Of a stretch of 64,000 nt of DNA, positions 22,944-36,800 are shown piece by piece; within the stretch, counting starts at the first letter, position 1, and each line of letters opens with the position of its first letter. Made by a program: the position numbers and the translations under genes. The notes beneath the pieces are model-generated. The model saw nothing but the letters and a program-made list of their open reading frames with translations. It did not search any database and was not told the origin of the DNA. Origin of the DNA: Phallusia mammillata (Eukaryota > Chordata > Ascidiacea > Phlebobranchia > Ascidiidae); NCBI GenBank assembly GCA_003260075.1, contig QLIY01000453.1, positions 62,610 through 126,609 of the forward strand, written 5' to 3'.

Positions 22944-25900
22944 ATGATGTTGATGGATACCATGGTTCCACAACTCACTGCTATATTTAGCTTTTGGAAT
23001 CTAGTGGGCTTGACAGCTACTCTGCTTTACCTATACTGGTGGCGAAGACCTCACTCAAAATTTCCTCCAGGTCCCAGGGGCTTCCCTCTGTTGGGAATGG
23101 TTCCATTCTTTGGCAAGGCACCAGAACTGGCAATGAAAAAGTGGAGCCTGGAAAAGTATGGACCTGTCATGTCTGTGCGAATCGGAAGAGATGAAGTAGT
23201 TGTTTTAAACACGTTTGATGCAATTAACCAGGTACAAACTTCTAGTGTAAAAATAATGGCAAACAAATGTCAAATACTCTGCGATGGTTAATGTTGACGC
23301 ATTGATCAAACTGAGACTTAAAATAGCAAAGTAATATATTCGTATTTCAAGCTTTGTTAATATGGTAGGAAATTTTCCATCAGGACCAAACAGTTTTACT
23401 GGACAGCTTGAAAAGTGTGAATTGTCTCATGTTTTTATAAAATAAATCGTCCTTGGCGATTTGAACAATGATTTTTTCCTATGACAGGCTTTCGTAAAAC
23501 AAAGTGCTACTTTTTCGGATCGGCCATGGGTCCAAATGTTCTGCTCCCAAACCAAACACAACGGTCTCGTGTTTCGGAAGTATGGCGAAACATTTAAAGC
23601 GCAGAAACATTTTGCCCTTAAGTACCTCAGAGAGTAAGTATTTGTGGTCTGCAACCTTTTCCCTACACTTTGTGTGTATGAAGCTTTACTACTTCGAATT
23701 AACGAAGAAGGAAACTAAGCTTTCTTTTGCATCGTAATTAGGTGCATGTTTGTGTCTCTTGCACAAAGCGGTATTAATTTCAGTAATAATTACATCACAT
23801 TGAGATGTAAATTTGTGGTCTTTGGTTGAAGGGTATAGTGATACTAGCTTAAAACCAAATCGCCTGTCTCGAATATTTACGCACTTCCACCATGTTCCGT
23901 GCTAAGTTTGCATCTACCAGCTGCAATTTGCAGTCTTTGTGGTTGAAAGTGTTCGTATTATATAATGACCTTGTTAGCCCCGAAAAATTTAAGAAATCCA
24001 GTTATTTTTCAGAAAAGGAGTGGCAAAACGAAAGATTGAACACACATTAAATCAGGAAGGCGATCGATTTCTTGACTTTCTCAGATCCGTTAGCGATGGA
24101 CCAGTTGATATTAAGGTAAGCCACAATCGCAAATCTTTTGTACATTTGGTAAATCATCGGTTGATAAAACATCGTTGTAGCAGAAAATAATTTTATATGC
24201 TGATTTGGACTAAGCAACCTATTTGGTTTGACGATTGGCCACCAAAATGAAATCCTGTGATAAACATATTTTCTGTGATAGTTCGAAGTTGGTCGAGATG
24301 ACAAAAATTCCTGAATTCGTTTGCTTTGAAAACCGCTGACTGAACTTTGACTCGGGCTGGCAAAAAACGGTCGGGTCATGTTTGCAGACAATTTTAACTG
24401 GGTGTTTTGAAGCTCAAAAAGGAAATATTCGTACATAGGGAATTAATAAGATTAAAAAAAAATGGTCCAATGCTACCAATTATGTTGCAAACTACAGCCC
24501 AAAATAATTTGTAGGAAAAAGCAAACACTAGTACCAATTTTTATAATTTTAATCAACATTGCCACAATGATATGAATTTAGACCTGGACAGTAAACTTCG
24601 TCATAAACCAAGCGTTTTTGATCGCCGTTTCTGCAAGCGTGCACTTTAAAAAAATAGCTGACTAGACATCAAATATTGACTCGTTCGTGCGTCGCGGTTT
24701 GTTTGCGACCCATTGATTGTTATTTGCAAAGAGGCGGAGTCATGTTCAAAGTTTGGACGTCTTAAACCACGTATATGCTAAAAGTGGGTAACCTTTGGCC
24801 TATACTTTAGTATGTCAAATATACAGGCTTTTATTATTACTCGTTTAGTACTATGAGTAGTTTTGCGTGGATAAAAAAGGAATGATACAATAAGAAAGAA
24901 CCACCCTGAACAACAACATTGATTTGACCGATTTCCAATAATCGCTATGGTTCTCATTGTTTTCGCTGTAGAAATATTTGTACTGGCTTACTGCCAACGT
25001 GATATCTCAGACGGCATTGGGAAAACGACATGACTACGGAGACGAAGACTTTCATCGACTTTTGGAGACAATGAACGACTTGTGAGTTCAGATTCTGAAA
25101 CAACAAATCTTTATTTATCATAAAAGTATGACATTGTGTTTTCTTTAGGTTTGCCGATGACAATCTTTTACTGATAAACTTGTTTCCATTTTTGGGAAAG
25201 TTTCTGCCCCTTAGGAAGACAGTTGAGCGATTCGAAAGCAACATGAAATACATTCTGGGTATTTTTTAACGACGACTTGGCTGACTGACAATATTAGTGG
25301 CTACGTACATTAAACAGAATTAAGAAGCTGCTTCACTAAAAACGCCATTGATAACAATAGACTATTCAAATGTCACAAAAAATGAAGACATTTTATGCCA
25401 CTTCAAATGCAATTGTGTTTTAGGTAATGGTGGCTGTTAAGTTAAAAACTTCTGAAAAGTCTGAAATTGCATTTTCCGCGTTACTAGATACGATGCAGAC
25501 CAACATCGATGCCCATAGAGAAAACTTCGACCCAGATAACATCGACGACTTTATCGATGCCTTTTTGTACGAACAAAAATTTGGAAAGAAAAAAGACGTC
25601 GATTATTCGGTTAGTTCTTTCAATTGCATACATCATGTAAAAAACCATTGTGAAAGGACAGAGTATAGCATTGATCAAGGTAGTACACAAATGTGTTTGT
25701 CGTTCCTGCAAACTGGCTGTAAATGTTTGACTTTTACCCCACAGCTGCTTTCAAAAGTGTATGGTCTCTGTATGCAAGTTTGTTTGTTATTGTAGTAATA
25801 TGTATACATAATACCTCTTTACGTGCTTGGAGTCGTTCACATAAAGCAATGTGCTATATAATGATGTCTGCAATTCGATACTTTGTAGAATGAACAATTA

Positions 25901-27410
25901 CAAGCTTTCTGTCGAGATTTTTTCGTGGCCGGATCCGAGACGAGTAGCACGACTTTATGTTGGTGTTTTGTGCTTCTCATGAACTATCCAGAATACGAAA
26001 AGATCATTCTCAAAGAAATAGACGAAAACCTGGGTAAATTTTTTTACTTTCAAAAGACGCGTTAGCAAACGACATTTTCACCACTTAACTCATCTTTCAG
26101 TAGATCAGGTGGTAAATCTCGTAAATAAAGCACAAAAAACGTACGTTGCCTGGCGGACAATGAGCAAACTAAAATGGCAAGGAGCATACTAATACAGATT
26201 TTTAGAAAGAATATTAGGTCGTTTTACCTTCAATACAAAACTGTTTCGCTTTTGATACTGTCGATAATGGCAATGCTGTTAAATCGATACATATGCATAT
26301 GAACATGTACAGATCTGAAGACAAATCGTCTGATTGTAGTCTTGACTCAAATACAATGTTTTAAATCAAAATGAGTTTTGCTTTCAAAATCAAAACAACT
26401 ACTCAACATTTAGGATCAGATGGAGTGCCAACTATGGCCAACAGAGAAGACCTGCCAATGACTTGCGCTTTCATCGAAGAATGCATGCGATTTAAGACCC
26501 TCGTACCCCTCGCAGTTCAACACATGGCAACATCCACAACCAAACTTATGGGACACGTTATACCAAAGGGAACAACGGTATGACATACAAAACTAGTATA
26601 GTGACTAACTTGCCTGTGGTTTCGTTGGACGTCACAGTTTTTCGACAGAAGTTATGTTGTTAAAGTTGAAGTTTTTACAACAAACTTGTGGAAGTGTAGA
26701 AAGTGAACTAATAGTCTTCCGATATGTCAAAGTAACGTTTTTCCTGATAATAATACATTGTTAAAATGTGATTTTAATTACGGTCTGAGTCGCTAAAACC
26801 GCCCTGCGCAATAGACAATCGTGTACGAATGGCTAGGTACGCCTTGCATCCCTAACGCGTTTGACTTATACTGATCAGTAAAATGCAAAACGTTTGTTTG
26901 AAACACACTACAGCGTAACACACCATTACATTGTATGTTGTCTGAACGATTCTGTTCCCATTGGGCTTAGATGAAGCAGAATAGAATTCAAATGCGTAAA
27001 CTAATTTTATTTTTGTAATACGTTGACGGGAAAGGACATTCCGTCAAACCTGGGTATAAATGGAGTCCTAACAGAAAAATTTCCGAAAATTCCAGGTTTA
27101 CGCCAATCTTCGTGGCGCGCATGCTGACCCAGTGGATTGGCCGAATCCCAAACTATTTAATCCACGAAGATTCATAGATGAAGGCGGAAAATTCGTTCAG
27201 TCAAACAAGCTAATTCCGTTTTCAATCGGCACAAGATTCTGTCTCGGCGAAAGTTTGGCTCGTGCTGAAATCTTTATATTTTTCGTGAAAATTCTGCAGA
27301 AATTCCATGTTACACCAGCAAATGGAGTACCTCCTGATATCAACGATGAAATTGTCTCATTGGTTGTAGCTGCTCGTAGTTGTGAAGTTAAACTAGAGGC
27401 ACGGCACTAA
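22944..27410 (+). CDS. CYP2-like cytochrome P450, complete, 500 aa
   Basis: Exons: 22944-23231, 23488-23633, 24013-24115, 24972-25081, 25149-25258, 25488-25609, 25889-26033, 26414-26577, 27096-27410 (1,503 nt in frame). The start is the ATGATG that gives MMLMDTMVPQ, by analogy with its relatives; the frame stays open upstream without an ATG. It has LYLYWWRRPHSKFPPGPRG, AGSETSSTTL near residues 307-316, ECMR for ExxR, FNPRRF, and C445 in FSIGTRFCLG. Exon 5 is 110 bp, four codons shorter than in the upstream genes, a mark shared with the next three genes. It faces the minus-strand gene ending at 21622. A decayed partial copy lies at 16745-17880. Confidence 0.92.
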
Positions 27411-29423
27411 TTGAAAGTGGCGCATATATGGAGTGAATGTGTGTCATTCAGACTGCAAGTAAACATTGTATGCTTTGCCAATTTTCTACATCGTGTGTAG
27501 TCAGGAAAATAATCATGTACATTTTTAACTACTTTGCCTTCCAACAATTTAGTGTACATTATGTTGGATCTACTTAACAAAAGGATCATATCAAATATGA
27601 TACAGTTGACGAAAGTTGGAACAAAGAAATTGCAAATGTGAAATTATTTTTCGTTTGCTGATGCTCAAGCTTTGCTAATAATTAAAAGCATATGTAAGCA
27701 CACTGACTGGTTTTAAGTTTCATTGAACTTCCTTACAGTGCTAGTGTCAAAAATGCCCGAAATCCGATTTACCAAGGTGAACATCCAGCATAAATCTGTG
27801 TTGAAATTATACTTGAGGCCGTCCGTGCTCCAAAAAATCGACTCGAACTCTGTATAGTGCTGTATAACTCAGGTACATAGTTGTGGTGCGAGTCAAATTG
27901 CACACACGGGTTGGCGGTTACGGCTTCTGCGTATGTACAGAACGTTAACAAAACCACAAAGCGTTTTACAACGTAAAAATGCACCGATCGCATAATATAT
28001 TATGAGCTTCTTCGACGATTTCCCATTACAGAAAACAGGGCAAACGATTTCGCGTCGTTTCATGCTCCTGTAGATCCGTGTTAAACACATTAAAGCAGAA
28101 AATAACATGTGTATCTAGGTGACAGAAAAACGAGTCAGGCCAACAACAGTCATCTTCCGAATGTTGAAAGGCACCAAAATCCGCTCTTGCAAAACTTATG
28201 TATATTCTGGAAAATAAAATCCGGTTTGCTGTAATTAGTTCTAAACATGATGCAAGAGCAGAAAGTAAGAGTATGCAAACGATTTAGGGACACGTAGAAT
28301 TTAAAACGAACAAAAAATGAACACAAATCGCAGTTAGATAAACCAATGTGATGATGTTTCGTTTTTGTCAAGATTACCTGCTTTTCTTAAAGTCGATAAT
28401 GCAATTGTAAAGATTAAAAGATAACTTTACCAGCCAGATTCTCTTAAGTTTTCTATAGCATAATGGTTACACTTAATGGTTACATTGAAAAAGGGGCACG
28501 ATCCAAACAAACTTCTAAAAACCATCCACCATTTTTATTGCCATTCAGAGATAACAAAATATTAATTTGTTGTATGATACAAGTTCTGGCCAAATTTTAG
28601 CAGCTACGCGTTTGATATTTTCAAAAGTGCCCCATATGGGCTACAGACAAATGAGTAAAAGTTTTGCTCTCTAGCGTTACAATTTTGTGCTGCTTTGGTT
28701 GGCGTTGCACCCGAGAAGGCCTTTGAAGTGACCGCACATGCGTCCTGTGTGAGATTGCTGAACAACTTTACCAGACATATTTGTGACCCGTAACTGGCTT
28801 AGTGAGTCAGCATTTTATGCTAAACCGCATGTAAAAACTTGAGCAACGAGCTGACGTTTTTCTTTTTCTGTATGTGCAATAATGTGTGCTGTAGATGAGT
28901 TTTTGAAGCTTTATCAGTAAAACGGACAAGCAGCTTTAGCAGGTAAACAAATCCTTACAAGACTTGACTAATTGCAAGTTTGTTGATTTTCAGCAATAAT
29001 TTGGGCACAAACGCAAACAAAAACCCTAACTTAATATTACTGATTTTTTCACATCGTTCTAGTCATGCTAAGCCTTGACCATCGCTTAAATCGCTTAAGT
29101 TTAGTTGCAGACGAGTAATTGTCAAGATGATGTCGAAACGACTAGACAAGGAAAAAATGCAACGAATGGCAATCTGCCAACGACTCTTCAAATACTAACT
29201 CTCTAACGCTGAGTTGCGAACGTTGTAACTTGGACTTTCATACAATCTCAATGATTTGAAGTCGTTGGGCAAACAATAGATAGTCAGGTAAAAGAAAACA
29301 GGTCAAAACGCTTTGCTATTACAGTGTCTTCTTTGGAAATACTTAAAACCCTAGCTTGTTACAAAAGGTAAAGCAAAACTATAACCACTGGCAGGTAACA
29401 TGTAGGATACCATATCAGGTACG
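27411..29423. other. Spacer of 2 kb; nothing recognised
   Basis: Sequence between two tandem P450 genes. I see no coding exon of the local families, no inverted-repeat element with a target duplication, and no RNA gene. Small open frames here look random. Confidence 0.4.
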
Positions 29424-31029
29424 ATGTTGCCTGATTTCATTGTGCCACAGTTAGCAGTCATATTTAGCTTCTGGAATCTCTTTGGATTATCAGTCGCTCT
29501 GCTTTACTCATACTGGTGGCGAAGACCTCACCCCAAATTTCCCCCAGGTCCCAGGGGTCTTCCTCTCTTGGGAGTGGTTCCATTTTTTGGCAAGGCTCCG
29601 GGACTGGCGATGAAAAAGTGGAGTGTGGAAAAATATGGACCTGTCATGTCTGTACGATTTGGAAGGGAGGAAGTGGTTGTTTTAAACACCTTTGATGCGA
29701 TCAACCTGGTACAATTTGTTCATTTGATACATTTGCGATCAAAACTAAATTGAAGCTCTTACACTACTACATATTTGCTGTATTTCATGCTTGAAAAAAG
29801 TGTGTAGATTCACAAATCATTATTTTTGGTTGCAGGCTCTTGTCAAACGCAGTGCTTCATTTTCGGATCGTCCTTGGGTTCAGTTGTTTTGCTCACAAAC
29901 CAACCAGAGGGGAATTGTATTTCGAAAGTATGGGGAAACCTTCAAAGTGCAAAAACACTTTACTCTGAAGTATCTGAGAGAGTAAGTGTGAAATCGAGTT
30001 ATGTCGAAGAGCCAAAATTTTTGTAATCACCTTAAGTTTAAACGCTTGAATCTTGATAATATTAATCTTGGACGTCTGGACTTAAGATTACCGGATCTTA
30101 TAGACATTACTCGACAGGGTTGAAATTCTGCGGAATTGGTAAAATAACACTTTGTAGCCTGTTTTATTTTTTGGTAAAAAAGCGTAATAACAAAGAGATG
30201 AATTCAGGCGATGAAACTGTGTTAATTGTTTACAGAAAGGGAGTGGCAAAACGCAAGATTGAAAACATGTTAAATGAAGAAGGCGACCACTTTGTTGCAT
30301 TTCTTAACACCATTAACGATGGTCCAATTGACCTTAATGTACAAGAGACCTTAGCTACACGACAACATGCATGTCTATCGAATAGATTGCGTCCAAATTA
30401 TGGCACCAGGCTTTGATATATTGAGAGAAAGCCAGATAAATCAGCCAACCCTGTTACAGTTGACCAAAGACTGCACAACTTAACAAAAAACATTATGTTT
30501 GTTGTATAATAAGGGAAACTTAGGCACACTATACACGGACTTGAAAAGTAAATTTATTATGGCTAATTCGTTAATTTTGGTTGCTTAAATTTAACTTATT
30601 AAACGGCCAGTTTAAAGCTAAACTTTGTCACCGAATAACTAATCTTTTTAATGTAGAAATATTTATTTTGGGTGACTGGAAACGTGATATTTCAAACAGT
30701 ATTGGGAAAACGAAACGAATACGGAGATGAAAACCTTGCCAAACTTTTAACGGCTATAAGCAACTTGTAAGTTTATAGTGTTTTAAAGTGTTGACTATGA
30801 GAATTTAGCATTGTAAATCCATAAATATAGCAAATATTTGTGGCAAAATTTTTTTTGTAACAAGAAACTTTTTTTTGTAACAAGTTTTTTATCGTCAATC
30901 GCACGGAGGTTACAGTTTACCTAATAAACAAAAGTTCGTCATTTCCAGTTTAAAACGTTTAAACAAGAGAATAACGTTTGATGTGTCTTGTTGTCTCCCC
31001 ACATTTCGATTTTAACTTTAAGCGTTTTT

Positions 31030-31103
<74 letters not shown>

Positions 31104-32912
31104 ATGATTGTGTGTTCGAACACACTTAAAAGTAGTGATCAAACATTAACTGATTTATGATTTGTTTTAGTTGTTCCACATTATCCCTAACTTTGTTCCC
31201 GTTGTAGATTTAAGGACCCACGCCTTAGTGTTATAAGCCTGTTTCCGTTTTTGGGAAGACTCCCGCCTCTTAGCAAGACTGTGAATAGATTCGAAGAAAA
31301 CATGAAATACATTCTTGGTATGGTTATTGCAATTTAGTTGGCTATACAAGGCTAATCAATACCAATAAAATTGCTGTGTTTGTAGACACAATACAAACCT
31401 ACATAGACGAGCACAGAAAAAACTTTGATCCTAATAATGTTGACGATTTTATTGACGCCTTCTTGTACGAACAGAAGTTTGGAACGAGAAAAGACATTGA
31501 CTATACAGTAAAGTTTTCTCATATTAAAAAAGGTGGCCGTAGCAACGGTGAATAAATACATTAAAAAAGTGATACATTCATTCAAAGAAATTGTTAACGT
31601 TTGCAGCTATGACCATCGTTTTCTATACTTTTCGGTAGGGTACCTTTCTTACCACTACATAGTAATTTGCTACACTGCCTATTTTTCCTTTTAAATTTGG
31701 TGCATTCGATTAGAATTTACAGCTTATATAATACTTTATTGTAGGACGATCAACTGAAAGCTGCCTGCAGGGACTTCTTTGTGGCAGGGACGGAAACTAG
31801 CAGTACTACTCTATGTTGGTGCTTTGTGCTGCTAATGAACTACCCAGAATACGAAAAGATAATACTCAAGGAAATTGATCAAACGCTAGGTAACGTTTGA
31901 TTTCCTGTGCTTGTGACATACGTTCACATTAAAAACAAGTATGTTGAGTTAGCATCAGATGGAATTCAATCAACGTACTAGTCGTTTGCAACAAATTAGA
32001 TACTTCTTTACTATGTTTTTCATCTCTTGGGTAAACTGTTTAGAAGCATTATTCTTTCCAGCGTGATTGCGCGATCAAAATGTCGAATACAAGCATCTTC
32101 CTAATGCAAACAGAGCTTAAAAGGAAAAAAAATATGTACAAAGCAATGGAGTTGGAAAACAGGACACCAGTCTACTATAAACTCAACAATTTACTTCTAT
32201 TTTCAGGATTTGACGGAGTGCCGAGTCACACTAAAAAGGATGAAATGCCTATGACTTGTGCGTTCATTCAAGAAAGTATGAGACTAAAAACAGTTGCACC
32301 TCTTGGTGTCAGACACATGGTAAACTCCACATGTGAACTTATGGAACATATTATACCAAAGGGGACAGCAGTAAGTAAAATTGATTTCAAATCGATCCTA
32401 TTATATTTCAGGCACACTTCTATTTTTTGCAACGAAATGATATTGGAATTTATAATATAGAATTTTAAATTCATTTATCATTGGAAAATAAGTTAAAGCT
32501 GCTTTAGGTTATCTAAAAACTTTTAACAATTTGTTTGTGTTTAACATTTCACTTTTATGTCGCATAACATTTACTGAACGGTGGCCTTTTTATGCAGATA
32601 ATTGTTAATCTTTCTGGTGCGCATATGGATCCAGTAGATTGGCCGAATCCCAAAGTGTTTAATCCGCGAAGATTCATAGACGACAATGGAAAGTTTGTTC
32701 CTTCAAAAAAGCTCATCCCGTTTTCTGTTGGAACACGATTTTGCCTTGGTGAAAGTTTAGCCCGAGCTCAGATCTTTATATTCTTTGTCAAAATCCTTCA
32801 GAAATTTCGCGTTACCCCTGCAAACGGTATGCCACCTGATATCAACGATGAAATTGTGTCTACGGTTACTGCAGCCCGTACATGTGACGTTATGCTCAAA
32901 CCCCGCAATTAA
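29424..32912 (+). CDS. CYP2-like cytochrome P450, complete, 499 aa
   Basis: Exons: 29424-29708, 29836-29981, 30236-30338, 30657-30766, 31208-31317, 31386-31507, 31745-31889, 32207-32370, 32598-32912 (1,500 nt in frame). Features: MLPDFIVPQ leader, YWWRRPHPKFPPGPRG, I helix AGTETSSTTL (Thr instead of the usual Ser before Glu), ESMR for ExxR, FNPRRF, and C444 in FSVGTRFCLG. The exon 1 donor follows INL rather than INQ, and the exon 3 donor follows AAT rather than AAG; both keep phase. Intron 4 contains a 71-base G run (31032-31102). It is closest in exon 9 to the genes on either side (shared ANG.PPDINDEIVS). Confidence 0.92.
31032..31102. repeat. 71-bp poly-G tract in P450 intron 4
   Basis: An uninterrupted G run after T residues. 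No flanking duplication is visible here, unlike the tracts in the dead P450. It may be a real homopolymer or an artefact. It creates false poly-Gly and poly-Pro open frames. Confidence 0.9.
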
Positions 32913-33053
32913 AGGGTGCGTAAAAGTCTCTCGTCAATTCCTTTGCTATATCTCTCAAAATCTAACTAAGTAATTTTGTGGTGTATAATATACACCACAA
33001 AGTGGTTCCCAACCTATGGGTCGCGACCCAAAGTTGGGTCGCCTGACAATTCT

Positions 33054-33113
<60 letters not shown>

Positions 33114-33860
33114 TGCAATTGCATTGAAAACCTAAAAGTAGTTGATTTGTTGTATCTTTTAAACAAAATTGTATGTTTGCAACAGCACACTTTGCTCCTT
33201 TAATCCAAAGTGTGGCATAGGCCAGTAGCGGGCGAACTTGTTCAATGAAAGGGTCACAAAAAGAGTCATCAGCAGCTAGCCGCAAACTCAGTCTGTACAG
33301 CTTTATTAAAGCCAGAGCATTACAGTTCATGTTCGGACAACCTTTAAGTTCGAATAAAACGGGTTTGACTTCCCACATCTGTGTTGTAACTTCACTTCGT
33401 TAATTCTAACTTTGCGCATCAATTTAGGGCTTTATTCAAAAAAGATCGGTTTCGGGCTGGGCCCAACTTAAACTCGAGCTAGAAAGGTCACAAAACACGA
33501 GTTGGCGGGTCGCAGTTTGAGGGCAATGTTCGGCTAGTTAATCATTAAATATATGATCTCCTGGTCACATTACATAGCGTCATTTGTGTGACACTTGTAA
33601 TTTGTCAGGCAGGCGTTCCTTATCGTAAAGTGCTACCGTACACGTTTTGTATATTGATGCAATCCTCAGATAGTTGAGTTAAAAACTAGTTTTTGTGTGG
33701 AAAGAGCAAGGATAAAATACGAACATCAAAGCAATTCCTTTTTACAGACGGTTGGTATAGGAAAAGTAGTACATTTGCCACTATTGAAACGTTTTAAGTT
33801 GCAGTTGCGTTGCCTGCAAGAAAGTCCGTTGCTAACAAACAGGGACAAAATACATTAGCA
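32913..33860. other. Spacer with a degenerate hAT-like element and poly-G
   Basis: Holds the 3' flank of one P450 and the 5' flank of the next. About 33535-33610 ('ggctagttaatcattaaat') recurs at about 38477-38600 upstream of the following gene, so promoters were duplicated with the genes. A hAT-like left end lies near 33001. Confidence 0.55.
32999..33535. mobile_element. Probable hAT-like element with 58-bp poly-G
   Basis: The left end 'agtggttcccaacctatggg' followed by 'tcgcgaccc' is typical of short hAT elements. A possible degenerate right end is 'gggtcgcagtttgaggg' near 33507-33525. The interior includes G at 33054-33111. No clean target duplication was found, so borders are approximate. 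Confidence 0.5.
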
Positions 33861-36800
33861 ATGCTGCTCGAAGCAGTTTCGAATTTGTCCTCCATATTCA
33901 GTTTCTGGAGTCTCCTTGGTTTGGCAGTCACTTTTCTTTACCTTTACTGGTGGCAAAGACCCCATCCAAGATTTCCTCCTGGCCCTAGAGGTATCCCTCT
34001 TTTTGGGGTGATTTTATTTTTTGGCAAGGCTCCAGGCCTGACAATGAAAAAGTGGAGTGTGGAAAAATATGGACCTGTTATGTCTGTACGATTTGGAAGG
34101 GAGGACGTTGTTATATTAAACACTTTTGATGCTATTAATCAGGTAAAAAATATTTTGGGTGCTAAGGTAAGATTTACAAATTGTTTCTGACCATTTACTA
34201 AAGTTTACATATGGATAAAATGGATTTCACGTTTTGTATTGGAACTGGTCTAGTATGTAACAAATGAATCTAAACAAACCCACTAAAATGAAAATACGTT
34301 CATAACTGGGTTGTGTAGCTCGAATATCAATGAAGGATGTATTTTTTCTAGCCTCTGCCTTGTCATATGGCAATGCTTGGGAAACCGGCTTAACTTGTTA
34401 ATGCCTTTAATAGGGTCAGCTCAGGATGAAATATAATTAAGAGTTGTAATTAAACACATTTTTTTGCTATCTTTAGGCTTTTGTCAAACAAAGTGCCATC
34501 TTTTCGGATCGTCCCTTGATTCCGATGTTTTACGCACACAACAAAAACAACGGCATTGTGTTTCGAAAATACGATGAAACTTTCAAAGCGCAGAAACATT
34601 TTGCACTCAAGTTCCTGAGAGAGTAAATGTTGTGGACTACTAGAGGCAGTAAAATAATTTTAACATACTTAATTCCTTGCAGAAGTGGAATTGCAAGACA
34701 TAAGATTGAGGGCGTGCTAAACGAGGAAGGGGATCGATTTGTTGAGTTTCTTAAATCTCTTAACAAAGGTTCTGTTAACTTCAAGGTAAAATAAAGTGGG
34801 ACTTATTTTACACTTGTTGAACCAGGAGCTGGGTGGAAAATCTAAAGTAGTATCTCCCTGATTTTTTCACGCGCATATAGCGTCCAACTCTAAAACATTA
34901 AAGTATGCTAAATACACAGTATGTCAATCGAAGTTATATAGGCTCAAGCGACTTAAAAGCATTACAAATACAGATTTACCGTGTTCCGCAACAGTTTGTG
35001 AGCAAAGCTTTGACCCATTAGGTTAACACACTAACTGCAGTTAACAATAAACTGTTCTGTTTTCATTGGCCAAATATGATGGCCAAACATTAAATACGTT
35101 GGAAATATATGGGTATATAAAGGCCAAGGATGTTGTTAGAACGTTTGACAGAGTTGTTATGAATCAGCTTGTTTTTTTACAGAAATGTTTTTACTGGCTG
35201 ACTAGCAACGTGATTTCTCAGATTGCGCTTGGCAAACGACACGAATACGACGACAAAGATTTTCTTCGTCTGTTGGACGCAGTGAACAAGTTGTAAGCAA
35301 CAATATGATTTTACAGTTTCCATTTGTATAAACACGGGGCTAGCTAGCTACGCATATGGGAGCCGAATCATTTGCCTAGGAGGGCAAGTTTTGACACATA
35401 CAGACGTACACTTACATCGATGGACTACGATGGCATGTAATTTTATGTAATTTAAACCTAAATTACTCTACGATGAAAAAAAACACGTTTTATTGTACCA
35501 TTTTTATGTTCGAAATACGGAACGGCTGAGATAATTGAAATAACACCAGATATGCAAAGAAGGTAGACATCGTAAAACTGGCTTCTTTAGACATACACTG
35601 ACTTTTTCTCCTTGTATAAGTATAATACTGTTTAATATTTCAAGTAATACTCTTTTTGTTAAGTACAATACATTCAGTTTTTCCACAATATATGTTACTT
35701 ATGAGGAAAATTGAAATTCCAGTGGTACTGGCGCAAGTGCCCCCTTTTGCTCTTAGGTGCGGGCGCCCATGGCTTCACAAAAACAAAATAAACAACACAC
35801 ACATCCACTTCTTTAAACAGTAGGTTCGGTTGTGCAATGAATCAATGTGGACCTGCACTCATTTCTGATCTCTAGCTGGTGTATAAAGCAACATTGCCTT
35901 CAATACCTTTGTTCAATAAATTAATGAAGTAAACACGATCATGAGTACATTTTAACATAAAGTGCATATGTTTCAGATTTGCAGATCCAAAACTTCCCAT
36001 CGTAAATCTTTTTTCTTTTTTGGGAAAAATCCCTCCCCTTAATAAGACTTTAAAATCATTCCTGGAAAATGCAGCCTTCATTCGAGGTATGTCTAAGCAC
36101 AAATAGCACATTGGACTTGAAATTTAAATTTCTCGATTTATTAATCACAGATGCCATGAAAGCTTATGTAGATGAACACAGGACGAATTTCGATGCAGAC
36201 AATATCGACGATTTTATTGATGCATACTTGTACGAACAACAGTTCGGAAAAACGAAGGGCAAACACTTCTCGGTTAGATATTATACATGCACCGCGACCT
36301 AGTTTAGACCAAAATACTCTCTTGGAGTTACATTCCTAACTTGCAAAACAAGTGTCGGCAAACAGGAATAGTCAAATAAAGTAGTACAACGGCAGATTCA
36401 TGGCAATAAAGTGCATGTTAAATTTTCACCTGCTCCAGTTTTTCTTGTTAGAATTTTTTTGTAATGTGGTCCCACGATGTAGAACTTTTTTAGGACATGC
36501 AACTGCAATCCGCGTGCCAAGATTTGTTGGTAGCAGGGTCCGAGACAACCAGCACAACATTATGCTGGTGCTTTGTGTTACTAATGAACTATTCGGAGTA
36601 CGAGAAGATTATTATGAACGAAATTGACAAATCACTCGGTAAGTTGATTACCAAAGGAACAAAATTGAAAGTTGTTTTTGATGTGGAAAACAAATCTGTA
36701 ACTTGCAGATATAAAATCTGTATCACAAAAACATCAGATATATGTGCAAATATACAAAAAAACGAATAGTAAACATCCAAATATATTACTGAGCATGCAA

